In this document: one piece after another, positions 16,540 through 23,346 of the stretch
How positions within the stretch are numbered: position 1 is the stretch's first letter
Layout of the letters: every line of letters starts with the position of its first letter
Source: an uncultured Lachnospiraceae bacterium
GTDB taxonomy: Bacteria > Bacillota > Clostridia > Lachnospirales > Lachnospiraceae
Direction of reading: 5' to 3'
Assembly (NCBI GenBank): GCA_947570615.1
Contig: CANOVJ010000048.1
Span: 1-33,332, forward strand
DNA: 33,332 bases
Notes under the pieces: model-generated
The model's input: the letters and a program-made list of their open reading frames with translations, nothing else
Told to the model about the DNA's origin: nothing
The model's database searches: none
Program-made: the position numbers and the translations under genes

Positions 16540-16770
16540 CTATAAAGAATCGTCCCTGTTGCTTATAATTAGCTTCATACCGATTTGCTTCTCCACGATT
16601 TCACCGGTTTCACGGAATCCGACAGATCCATAAAGATTCCGTGCAATCCGATTTGTCGCGTAATATGCTGTATAAATCTCCTTTACTTTAAAACGATTCA
16701 CTAAATAATCAATGCCAGATCTTACGGCCTTTTTACCATTTTTCAGCAACACGCAAATTAAGGCATTCTT
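16540..16770 (-). pseudogene. GNAT acetyltransferase remnant (C-terminal part only)
   Basis: About 70 codons encode the end of a GNAT protein: AGIDY-like helix, then FKVKEIYTAYYATNRIARNLYGSVGFRETGEI, the motif B region. In frame it is closed by a TAA at 16771-16773, and no N-terminal half is found upstream. No ribosome site or promoter. Neighbouring DNA is AT-rich. Probably a fragment left by deletion. Confidence 0.65.
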
Positions 16771-17042
16771 TTATAAAGGAGTATTTATTCTGTAATATAT
16801 CGGAGTGATTTTTCATCATCGAGCTTGATTTAAAAGCACCGATACGGTAGGATATAAGATATGATAGGGGGTAGTATATTGATTTTGTGATCAGGATATT
16901 TATTATATAGATATGGCAAGGGAGACAATTGGTTTGAATTCCACAATTTTCACTGATTCAACGGAAATATCAACAATACACAATGATGCAAAAAGGACAA
17001 TACTTCATCCGGACAAAACAAAGTGTTTATTCTACTACTACT
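16771..17042. other. AT-rich stretch with no recognisable gene
   Basis: Only short broken frames on both strands. The last part may hold unrecognisable 5' remains of the decayed Rpn gene that begins to be readable at 17043. Confidence 0.5.
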
Positions 17043-17554
17043 TTGAATTTTCCTGAACCTGAATTGTATGTGGTCTATACCGGCTATGAAGTTATAGAAA
17101 AGAAAGTGATACGGTTTTCAGAAGAATTTTTCGATGGCAGGTAGCGGTTGATGCAATGGTCAGGGTAATTGCGGAGAGCGACGATGATGATATTTTAAGC
17201 CAGTATATTGTATTTGCCCAAATAGTTGACACATAAAGAAAACTGTATTCTTCTGACAGTCGGAGGGCCATTACAGAGGCAATCAGAATCTGCAAAAATA
17301 AAAATATACTGAAGTCTTATCTTGAAGTGCGCGAAAAGGAGGTTGTTGATATAATGGTAACACTTTATAGTCAGGAAGAAGCCGTGGAACAGTATGTTAT
17401 CAGCAAACAATTTGAATCTGAAATCAAAAGTGCGGTACAGTCCTGCCGTGATTTTGGTAAAACAGTTTCTGAAGCTATCTCTTATCTTATGAAAAGATTT
17501 GAATTTTCAGAAGCAAGGTCTCAAAAAGAGGTAGAAAGATACTGGAATTTATAA
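17043..17554 (+). pseudogene. Decayed Rpn-family (PD-(D/E)XK) recombination-promoting nuclease
   Basis: Read across two lesions, the translation follows the C-terminal half of Rpn/YhgA-like putative transposases. LNFPEPELYVVYTGYEVIEK and RFSEEFFDGR are in one frame (17043-17140). A frameshift near 17140 leads to VAVDAMVRVIAESDDDDILS. An in-frame TAA (17234-17236) stands where Gln would be expected before RKLY. The rest reads AITEAIRICKNKNILKSYLE, VVDIMVTLYSQEEAV and a C-terminal helix. The 75-codon open frame at 17327-17554 is just its tail. The N-terminal nuclease core is missing. Rpn proteins promote RecA-independent recombination; this copy should be dead. Confidence 0.75.
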
Positions 17555-17569
17555 TCCTGTGATCAAATA

Positions 17570-17822
17570 CTGGCCGCCCTGTTCCTGACCCGGCACTGAG
17601 GGCAGATCAGGGTAAGGAAAGAAAAACAGGTTGATAAAAAATGCAGACGGCTCAGATCAGGTCGCAGATGCGAAACCGTCTGCGCGGATTTCGCATCGCG
17701 TTGCCGCAAAAAACGCGGCATGGAGGTTAGGTTGAAAAAAGCCTGCGGCTTTTTTCAACCGGGAATTTGTGCTACCGCACAAAGTTCCCAACCTAATTTG
17801 AAAGCCGCCTGTCGGCGGCAGA
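17570..17822 (+). other. Densely folded non-coding element upstream of metY
   Basis: Nested inverted repeats fill this gap. GCAGACGG (17643-17650) pairs with CCGTCTGC (17676-17683), and the overlapping GATGCGAAA (17667-17675) pairs with TTTCGCATC (17689-17697). The order a-b-a'-b' means a pseudoknot or two alternative folds. Next come TGCCGC/GCGGCA (17702-17720), a 14-bp hairpin (17730-17760) and a GTGC-TACC-GCAC hairpin (17761-17789). TTAGGTT/AACCTAA (17727-17733 / 17790-17796) closes around both. Last is GCCGCC-TGTC-GGCGGC (17804-17819), just before the metY ribosome site. No SAM or T-box riboswitch core is seen. It could be a leader RNA or a mobile-element end. Confidence 0.6.
17730..17760 (+). 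terminator. Terminator-like hairpin, possibly bidirectional
   Basis: Perfect 14-bp stem GGTTGAAAAAAGCC / GGCTTTTTTCAACC with loop TGC. A's and T's lie within the arms, so either strand could terminate. Part of the folded element above; it may act as an attenuator of metY. Confidence 0.5.
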
Positions 17823-17834
17823 ATGGAGGGTAAA

Positions 17835-19118
17835 ATGAGTGAATATAAAACAGGTACAAAATGTGTGCAGGCGGGCTATACCCCGGGGAACGGGCAGCCG
17901 CGCCAGATTCCCATTATCCAGTCCACCACCTTCCGATATGAAACCGGGGAGGATATGGGAAAGCTTTTCGATCTGGAGGCCAGCGGATATTTTTATTCCA
18001 GGCTGCAGAATCCCACCAATGATATGGTGGCGGCCAAAATAGCGCAGTTGGAGGGCGGGGCGGCGGCCATGCTTACCTCCTCCGGACAGGCGGCAAATTT
18101 CATGGCGCTCTTTAATATCTGTGAGTGCGGCAGTCACATTGTATCCTCCTCCTCCATCTATGGAGGAACCTTCAACCTGATCTCCGTCACCATGGCGAAG
18201 ATGGGGGTAAAGGTGACGTTCGTCTCCCCGGACTGCACGGAGGAAGAGCTGGAGGAGGCTTTTCAGGATAACACGAGGGCGGTTTTCGGGGAATCCATCG
18301 CCAATCCCGCGCTGACGGTTCTGGACATTGAGAAATTCGCCAGGGCGGCGCACCGGCACGGGGTTCCGCTGGTGGTGGACAATACGTTCCCCACGCCTGT
18401 CAACTGCCGTCCCATCGAGTGGGGGGCGGATATTGTGACCCATTCCACCACCAAATATATGGACGGACACGGAGCAGCCATCGGAGGTGCGATTGTGGAT
18501 GGGGGAAGGTTTGACTGGATGGCCCACGCCGACAAATTTCCGGGACTGTGTACGCCGGATGAATCCTATCATGGCGTCACTTATGCGGAGCGCTTTGGCA
18601 GGGAAGGGGCGTTTATCACCAAATGTACTTCCCAGCTGATGAGGGATCTGGGATGCGTGCAGGCTCCCCAGAACGCCTTTTATCTGAATCTGGGGCTGGA
18701 ATCTCTTCATGTGAGGATGCCCCGCCACGTGGAAAACGGACAGGCGGCAGCGGAATTTCTGGCAGAGCACCCGAAGGTCTCCTATGTGAATTATCCGGGC
18801 CTGCCATCCGACAGATATTATGAGCCTGCCCGCAAATATATGCCCCGGGGCGGCTGTGGGGTGGTGTCCTTTGAATTAAAGGGAGGACGCAGGGCGGCGG
18901 AGACCTTTATGACCCGCCTGAAGCTGGCGGCTATCGAGACACATGTGGCGGATGCCAGAACCTGTTGTCTGAATCCGGCCTCCACCACCCACCGGCAGAT
19001 GACGGAGCAGCAGCTTCTGGAGGCGGGGGTTCCGGCCGGACTGGTGCGGATGTCCTGTGGTCTGGAGGATAAGGAGGATCTGATCGCGGATCTTGCGCAG
19101 GCGCTGGAGGCCATCTGA
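17835..19118 (+). CDS. metY: O-acetylhomoserine sulfhydrylase (aminocarboxypropyltransferase)
   Basis: 427 aa PLP enzyme of the Cys/Met metabolism family. The PLP lysine is Lys207 in HSTTKYMDGHG. Other cofactor and substrate features are SSGQAANF (82-89), VDNTFPTPV (181-189) and HVADARTCC near the C-terminus. Length and the N-terminal KCVQAGYTPGNG fit MetY rather than the shorter MetB/MetC. It makes homocysteine from O-acetylhomoserine and sulfide (a cysteine synthase side reaction is known for the family); methionine gamma-lyase is a less likely alternative. GGAGGG (17825-17830) places the start at 17835, not at ATG 17823, which lies inside the ribosome site. The folded leader may regulate it. 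metF is encoded shortly downstream. Confidence 0.9.
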   Translation: MSEYKTGTKCVQAGYTPGNGQPRQIPIIQSTTFRYETGEDMGKLFDLEASGYFYSRLQNPTNDMVAAKIAQLEGGAAAMLTSSGQAANFMALFNICECGSHIVSSSSIYGGTFNLISVTMAKMGVKVTFVSPDCTEEELEEAFQDNTRAVFGESIANPALTVLDIEKFARAAHRHGVPLVVDNTFPTPVNCRPIEWGADIVTHSTTKYMDGHGAAIGGAIVDGGRFDWMAHADKFPGLCTPDESYHGVTYAERFGREGAFITKCTSQLMRDLGCVQAPQNAFYLNLGLESLHVRMPRHVENGQAAAEFLAEHPKVSYVNYPGLPSDRYYEPARKYMPRGGCGVVSFELKGGRRAAETFMTRLKLAAIETHVADARTCCLNPASTTHRQMTEQQLLEAGVPAGLVRMSCGLEDKEDLIADLAQALEAI

Positions 19119-19241
19119 TATGAAGAAGGGTTTTGACAGAATTTTTCAAAAAAACTGGAAAACACTGTCTGACTGTCGACGCCCTTTAAAAGAATAAAAC
19201 ATCTTCCGCGTCCACATAATACCTGTGGAGGTGGATAAAAG

Positions 19242-19496
19242 ATGGACAGCAGTAATTTCCCCAATAATTATTCAAACAGTTTTTCCAATCTTCCTCTGGG
19301 TCTGGGCGTTCCCCTTGCCATGAATGACGGCGTCAGAGAAAGATTTGATCATCTGAGCGAGACGGAGAAGGAACACGTCATATTAAAGTGTAAGGATGCC
19401 AGGACAAAGGGAGAGATGGACAAAATCATCGATTCTCTTTCTCCCGAGGACCGGGACGAGATCAACGCCGTGTTTGACGGGCCGGGCATCGGGTAA
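19242..19496 (+). CDS. Small acidic protein of unknown function (84 aa)
   Basis: 84 aa. An Asn/Ser-rich N-terminus (SNFPNNYSNSFSNLPLGLG) is followed by a helical pair, RERFDHLSETEKEHVILKCKDARTK and MDKIIDSLSPEDRDEI. No signal peptide, membrane segment or named domain. The S-x-E-[ED] helix starts (LSETEKE, LSPEDRDE) look like a short helix-turn-helix-like or spore-coat-type small protein, but I cannot assign it. A strong ribosome site (GGAGGTGG) overlaps a small hairpin TCCACA/TGTGGA (19211-19229). A terminator follows, so it is a self-contained gene. Confidence 0.7.
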   Translation: MDSSNFPNNYSNSFSNLPLGLGVPLAMNDGVRERFDHLSETEKEHVILKCKDARTKGEMDKIIDSLSPEDRDEINAVFDGPGIG

Positions 19497-19540
19497 GAAA
19501 AAAGCGATTATTTCTGGAAAAATGAACAGTGATCAGGTAT

Positions 19541-19572
19541 AATAAGTACGGGCCGGGGCTCGTACTTATTTT
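19541..19572 (+). terminator. Terminator after the 84-aa gene
   Basis: Perfect 10-bp stem AATAAGTACG / CGTACTTATT with a 10-base GC-rich loop and trailing T's. Confidence 0.8.
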
Positions 19573-19608
19573 ACAATACGCCGGTCTTACTTTATCAGGA
19601 GGCGGAAA

Positions 19609-20481
19609 ATGAAAATTACAGAAATTGTGGAAGCAAAACGTAAACAGGGAAAATCGGTTTTATCCTTTGAGATATTTCCTCCCAAAAAGGAGGAGGCGCT
19701 GAAAAATATCGACGCCACGCTGGAGCGGCTCTGCGATCTGCACCCGGATTTTATCAGCGTGACCTTCGGAGCGGGGGGGAGCGCCGCGGACAATAAGACG
19801 GTGGGAATCGCCAGGAAGATCAAGGATAATTTTGGCGTTGAGCCTATGGTGCATCTGACCTGCCTGCATTACAGCCGGCAGGAGATCAGCGAGCTTTTAA
19901 AGCAGTTTGAGGATGCCGGGATCGAGAATATTCTCGCCCTGCGGGGGGATGTGAATCCGAATGTTCCCATGAAACAGGATTTTCACTATGCCAGTGAGCT
20001 GGTGGAGTTTATCAGAGGACAGGGGAATTTCCACATCAGCGGGGCCTGTTATCCGGAGACCCATCTGGAGGCCCCCGACGCCATCACCGATATCCGGAAT
20101 CTGAAAAGGAAGGTGGACGCCGGGGTGAGTCATCTCGTGTCACAGTTATTTTTTGAGAACGACTATTTTTATCGCTTTTATGAAAAAACCAGAATCGCGG
20201 GCATCGACGTCCCGGTGGAGGCGGGAATCATGCCGGTGACCAACCGCGCCCAGATCGAGCGGATGGTACACACCTGCGGCGCATCCCTTCCTGAAAAGTT
20301 TGAGCGGATCCTGCATAAATATGAGGATAACAAAGAGGCGCTTTTTGACGCCGGGATGGCCTATGCCCTGAATCAGATCGTGGATCTGATCGCCAATGAT
20401 GTGGACGGGATACATATTTATACGATGAACAATACGAAGATCGCGGGCAGAATCTGCGACGGGATCAGGAGCCTGATATGA
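19609..20481 (+). CDS. metF: 5,10-methylenetetrahydrofolate reductase
   Basis: 290 aa, typical length for bacterial MetF. SFEIFPPK carries Glu21 (equivalent to catalytic E28 of E. coli MetF). The FAD-barrel motifs VTFGAGGS (51-58), THLTCLH-like VHLTCLH (81-87) and ALRGD with Asp114 follow. SGACYPETHLEA matches the conserved AAYPExHP-type folate loop. It makes 5-methyl-THF, the methyl donor for methionine synthesis, matching metY upstream. AGGAGG precedes the ATG. Its stop overlaps the start of the SDR gene (ATGA, 20478-20481), so the two are translationally coupled. Confidence 0.95.
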   Translation: MKITEIVEAKRKQGKSVLSFEIFPPKKEEALKNIDATLERLCDLHPDFISVTFGAGGSAADNKTVGIARKIKDNFGVEPMVHLTCLHYSRQEISELLKQFEDAGIENILALRGDVNPNVPMKQDFHYASELVEFIRGQGNFHISGACYPETHLEAPDAITDIRNLKRKVDAGVSHLVSQLFFENDYFYRFYEKTRIAGIDVPVEAGIMPVTNRAQIERMVHTCGASLPEKFERILHKYEDNKEALFDAGMAYALNQIVDLIANDVDGIHIYTMNNTKIAGRICDGIRSLI

Positions 20482-21197
20482 GGAAAAGAGCGCTGATCAC
20501 GGGCGCGTCCCGGGGAATCGGAGCCGCCGCCGCCAGAGCGCTGGCCCGGGCAGGGTATGATCTGTTTCTGGTCTGTAAGAGCTCCGGGAAGGTTATGGAA
20601 GGACTTGGCCGGGAGCTGGCGGAGCAGTACGGGATTTTCTGTGAAACGGCGCTGTGCGATGTATCGGATGCGGGCCAGGTGGAGACAATGATGAAACAGG
20701 CGGGGGAGATCCATGTGCTGGTCAATAACGCAGGCATCTCCCACACAGGGCTTCTAACGGACATGTCGCCCGCTCAGTGGCATCAGGTGCTGGACACCAA
20801 CTTAAGCTCCCTCTTTTACACCTGCCGTCTGGCGGTTCCCCGGATGGTGCGGCGAAAGGAGGGAAGGATCATCAACGTTTCCTCCATCTGGGGAAACGTG
20901 GGCGCTTCCATGGAGGTGGCCTACAGCGCGTCAAAGGGCGGGGTCAACAGCTTTACCAGGGCGCTGGCCAGGGAGCTGGCCCCCAGCGGGATTTCGGTAA
21001 ACGGGATCGCTTTCGGGGTCATCGATACGGATATGAACGCCTGCTTTTCACAGGAGGAGCTGGCGGCCCTTATGGAGGAGATTCCCGCGGGACGGATGGG
21101 AAGCGTCCAGGAGGCGGGGGAGCTGATCCGGATGCTGGCCCAGGCCCCCGCATATCTCACAGGACAGATCATCACCATGGACGGCGGATGGACATAG
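20478..21197 (+). CDS. ymfI: SDR reductase, YmfI-like (EF-P 5-aminopentanone reductase)
   Basis: 239 aa. Short-chain dehydrogenase fold with TGASRGIG (8-15), NNAG (83-86), catalytic Ser near 136, Tyr149 and Lys153 (YSASK), and C-terminal LTGQIITMDGGW. Beyond the generic FabG pattern, SHTGLLTDM, VSSIWGNVGASMEVAYSASKG and FSQEELAALMEEIPAGRMG follow Bacillus YmfI, which reduces the 5-aminopentanone group on translation factor EF-P. That assignment rests on remembered similarity; FabG-type 3-ketoacyl reductase is the alternative. It overlaps metF by 4 bp and is followed 33 bp later by trxB, so the three probably form one NAD(P)H-linked operon. Confidence 0.75.
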   Translation: MRKRALITGASRGIGAAAARALARAGYDLFLVCKSSGKVMEGLGRELAEQYGIFCETALCDVSDAGQVETMMKQAGEIHVLVNNAGISHTGLLTDMSPAQWHQVLDTNLSSLFYTCRLAVPRMVRRKEGRIINVSSIWGNVGASMEVAYSASKGGVNSFTRALARELAPSGISVNGIAFGVIDTDMNACFSQEELAALMEEIPAGRMGSVQEAGELIRMLAQAPAYLTGQIITMDGGWT

Positions 21198-21230
21198 GAA
21201 ACATCCGCGGAACTTAAATCAGGAGGCAAT

Positions 21231-22142
21231 ATGCAGGACGTTGTAATTATCGGATCAGGCCCGGCAGGGCTTTCCGCTTCGATTTATGCAAAAAGGGCGG
21301 GCCTTAAGGCCCTTACCCTGGAACAGAACCCCTTAAGCGGCGGGCAGGTGCTCAACACTTACGAGGTGGACAACTACCCGGGGCTTTCAGGCATCGGCGG
21401 TTTTGAGATGGGCATGAAGTTTCGGGAGCATGCCGATAAGCTGGGATGTGAATTTTTAAATACCGGCGTTTGCGGCGTAAGGAGGCAGGAGGGCGGCTTT
21501 TCCATCGAGACACAGCAGGGGGAGATCCGCGCCAGGACTGTAATCGCGGCCATGGGCGCGGTTCACGCAAAGCTCCATATACCGGGAGAGGAGGAGCTCG
21601 CCGGGAAAGGCGTATCCTACTGCGCTACCTGTGACGGCGCATTTTTCAGGGGAAAGGTGACGGCAGTGGTGGGTGGCGGCGACGTGGCGGCGGAGGACGC
21701 GGTCTTTCTGGCCAGAAGCTGTGAGAAGGTTTATCTCATTCACCGGCGGGGAGAGCTGCGGGCGGCGGCGATTTTACAGAAGGAGGTCATGGCCCTTCCC
21801 AACGTGGAGATTCTCTGGGACAGCGTGGTGAAACGCATCGAAGGGCAGGGACAGGTGCAGTCCCTTGTTCTTGAGAATGTAAAGTCCGGGCAGCAGCGGG
21901 TTCTGGCGGCAGACGGGATTTTTATTGCGGTGGGGATCGTTCCCTCCGGCGGCGTGATGAAAGATATGGTATCCTGTGACGAGCAGGGATATTTCCTTGC
22001 GGGAGAGGACTGCGCTACGGATACGCCGGGAATCTTTGTGGCCGGGGATCTGCGCAAAAAGAAGCTGCGGCAGGTGGTGACCGCGGTGGCGGACGGCGCG
22101 AACGCGGTGGCGTCTGTGCTGGATTATCTGCGGGAGAGCTGA
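21231..22142 (+). CDS. trxB: Thioredoxin-disulfide reductase (NAD(P)H)
   Basis: 303 aa. FAD-binding GSGPAG (8-13), redox pair Cys131-Ala-Thr-Cys134, NADPH-binding GGGDVAAEDA (148-157), the NADPH-phosphate motif HRRGELR, and a C-terminal FAD motif GIFVAGDLRKKKLRQVVTAVADG. All are in the expected order, so the enzyme should be active in reducing thioredoxin or a similar partner. No thioredoxin gene is adjacent. AGGAGG lies before the ATG. An AhpF-like or ferredoxin-dependent role is less likely given the HRR motif. Confidence 0.93.
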   Translation: MQDVVIIGSGPAGLSASIYAKRAGLKALTLEQNPLSGGQVLNTYEVDNYPGLSGIGGFEMGMKFREHADKLGCEFLNTGVCGVRRQEGGFSIETQQGEIRARTVIAAMGAVHAKLHIPGEEELAGKGVSYCATCDGAFFRGKVTAVVGGGDVAAEDAVFLARSCEKVYLIHRRGELRAAAILQKEVMALPNVEILWDSVVKRIEGQGQVQSLVLENVKSGQQRVLAADGIFIAVGIVPSGGVMKDMVSCDEQGYFLAGEDCATDTPGIFVAGDLRKKKLRQVVTAVADGANAVASVLDYLRES

Positions 22143-22205
22143 GCGTTTTGTCTGACATAAGGATGTCTGGCAGATGTAACCGGTACGGGATGAAAGGGAA
22201 GGAAT

Positions 22206-23102
22206 ATGGATATCAATTCTGCGCAGGCTTACCTGAACGGGAATGAAAAAATGCCGCTTGCAGGGGGAAGAAGCGGGGCCCGGGTATATGATATCGCAGG
22301 GGAGTACGTCTTAAAGCAAATCTACAGGACGGAGCTCGGAAATGATGAGCTGTATGAGGCTTATCAGAAGGAAGCATGGTGGTATGCCGCCTCAGGAGCA
22401 GACCCTGGCTGTCTGCCGGAGGTGTGTGACCTGCGAAGCACGAAGGATGAGATCCTGATTTTGATGAAACGCTATCGTGCGATTTCGAGGCAGGAGATGG
22501 ATACGGACCTGCTGCGGAAAATCATGAGAAGTCTTGCGCTTGTTCACGCTGCGCAGATCCCGCCGCCTTTGAAAAGAAAACAGCAGACGGCACAGCCTCT
22601 TTCAAAGGAACAGATCCGCGATTGTGTACAGGGCTGGGGAACCGTGCTGGATGAGCATCCCGGCGCTTTTGACAGGACGCCGCTGGAGTGTATCGCAGAG
22701 GAGATTAACCGGATCATTTTCTGGAATGATTCTGAGGAGGATGTGCTGATTCATGGCGATTTTCATTGGGACAATTTACTTATGGACGATCAGGGCAGGA
22801 TTTTGATCTGTGACTGGCAGGGCGTGAGAGCCGGCGCGGCGTCGGGAGATCTGAGCTTTTTCTTCGGGAGACTGCGGGGGGATGGCATACGGATTAATGA
22901 GCGGGAAACGGTTGAGTCCTATGGGCGGGAGATAAGGCGGCTTACCGGAAAAAGGGTTACATGGGAGGAAATTGACGGACATATCCGGGCGGCTAATGTG
23001 ATTACCTCCTTCACCTGCTGGCATCAGTATCTGCACGGGAGCAGTGAGGGAAGAGTCCGGGAGATCTATGAAAAAATGGCGGCGGACAGTGACGGTATTT
23101 AA
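22206..23102 (+). CDS. APH/choline-kinase-fold phosphotransferase
   Basis: 298 aa. The kinase catalytic loop HGDFHWDN (183-190) and metal-binding Asp203 (ICDWQG) are intact, and the N-lobe has an ADP-pocket region around VLKQIYRTE. Such proteins phosphorylate small hydroxylated substrates (choline, sugars, spore-coat or antibiotic-like molecules). Nothing points to antibiotic resistance: there is no resistance context. An AAGGGAAGGA ribosome site precedes the ATG. It lies 63 bp after trxB and ends in a strong terminator, so it may close that operon. Confidence 0.82.
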   Translation: MDINSAQAYLNGNEKMPLAGGRSGARVYDIAGEYVLKQIYRTELGNDELYEAYQKEAWWYAASGADPGCLPEVCDLRSTKDEILILMKRYRAISRQEMDTDLLRKIMRSLALVHAAQIPPPLKRKQQTAQPLSKEQIRDCVQGWGTVLDEHPGAFDRTPLECIAEEINRIIFWNDSEEDVLIHGDFHWDNLLMDDQGRILICDWQGVRAGAASGDLSFFFGRLRGDGIRINERETVESYGREIRRLTGKRVTWEEIDGHIRAANVITSFTCWHQYLHGSSEGRVREIYEKMAADSDGI

Positions 23103-23128
23103 GGGAGCAGGCAATGCTCCCCTTTTTT
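23101..23128 (+). terminator. Terminator of the metF-ymfI-trxB-APH region
   Basis: GGGAGCA / TGCTCCC stem with a 5-base loop followed by six T's, beginning at the stop codon of the phosphotransferase. Confidence 0.88.
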
Positions 23129-23142
23129 ATGCGTAGCCCCAT

Positions 23143-23173
23143 GCAGAGGAAAAGCCTCCCCTGCTCGATTGTA
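23143..23173 (+). repeat. Second dispersed hairpin repeat, copy A
   Basis: CTCCCCTGCTCGATTGTA (23156-23173) matches 16 of 18 bases at 31950-31967. Both sit after an AGGGGAAA/AGAGGAAA segment able to pair with the CCTCCCCT part. Flanking GCCCCAT/ATGGGGC also pair here. No reading frame. Confidence 0.5.
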
Positions 23174-23231
23174 TGGGGCGGAGAAAGCCGCTTCGCCGGG
23201 CGTAATCTCCTCTGGAAATTTATTACACAGG

Positions 23232-23260
23232 TTGACAGAACGAAACGGAAGTGATATATT
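23232..23260 (+). promoter_or_regulatory. Promoter P1 of the NlpC/P60 gene
   Basis: TTGACA (23232-23237), 17-base spacer, TATATT (23255-23260). Confidence 0.75.
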
Positions 23261-23272
23261 TATTAAGAAAGA

Positions 23273-23319
23273 TGTAACAAATTTGTAATAATTCATAGGA
23301 TAAATGAGAAGCTTACAAT
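23273..23319 (+). promoter_or_regulatory. WalR-type box and probable second promoter of the NlpC/P60 gene
   Basis: TGTAAC-AAATT-TGTAAT (23273-23289) matches the WalR consensus TGTWAH-N5-TGTWAH at every position. It lies directly upstream of a weak -35 (TTCATA, 23292) and a good -10 TACAAT (23314-23319). With a start near 23326 the box centres near -45, suited to activation. Confidence 0.65.
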
Positions 23320-23346
23320 AGAGAAATGTTGAGAACGGAGGTTAAC

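Noticed and set aside
17327-17554. Independent 75-aa gene
   Set aside because: Its sequence continues upstream in the same frame through a stop codon as the tail of an Rpn-family protein; it is a pseudogene fragment.
17555-17834. SAM or T-box riboswitch controlling metY
   Set aside because: Neither the SAM-I core nor the T-box motif AGGGTGGNACCGCG is present, although the region is highly structured.
22206-23102. Aminoglycoside resistance gene
   Set aside because: The APH fold is shared by choline, sugar and other kinases. No resistance context or specific resistance-family motif is visible.
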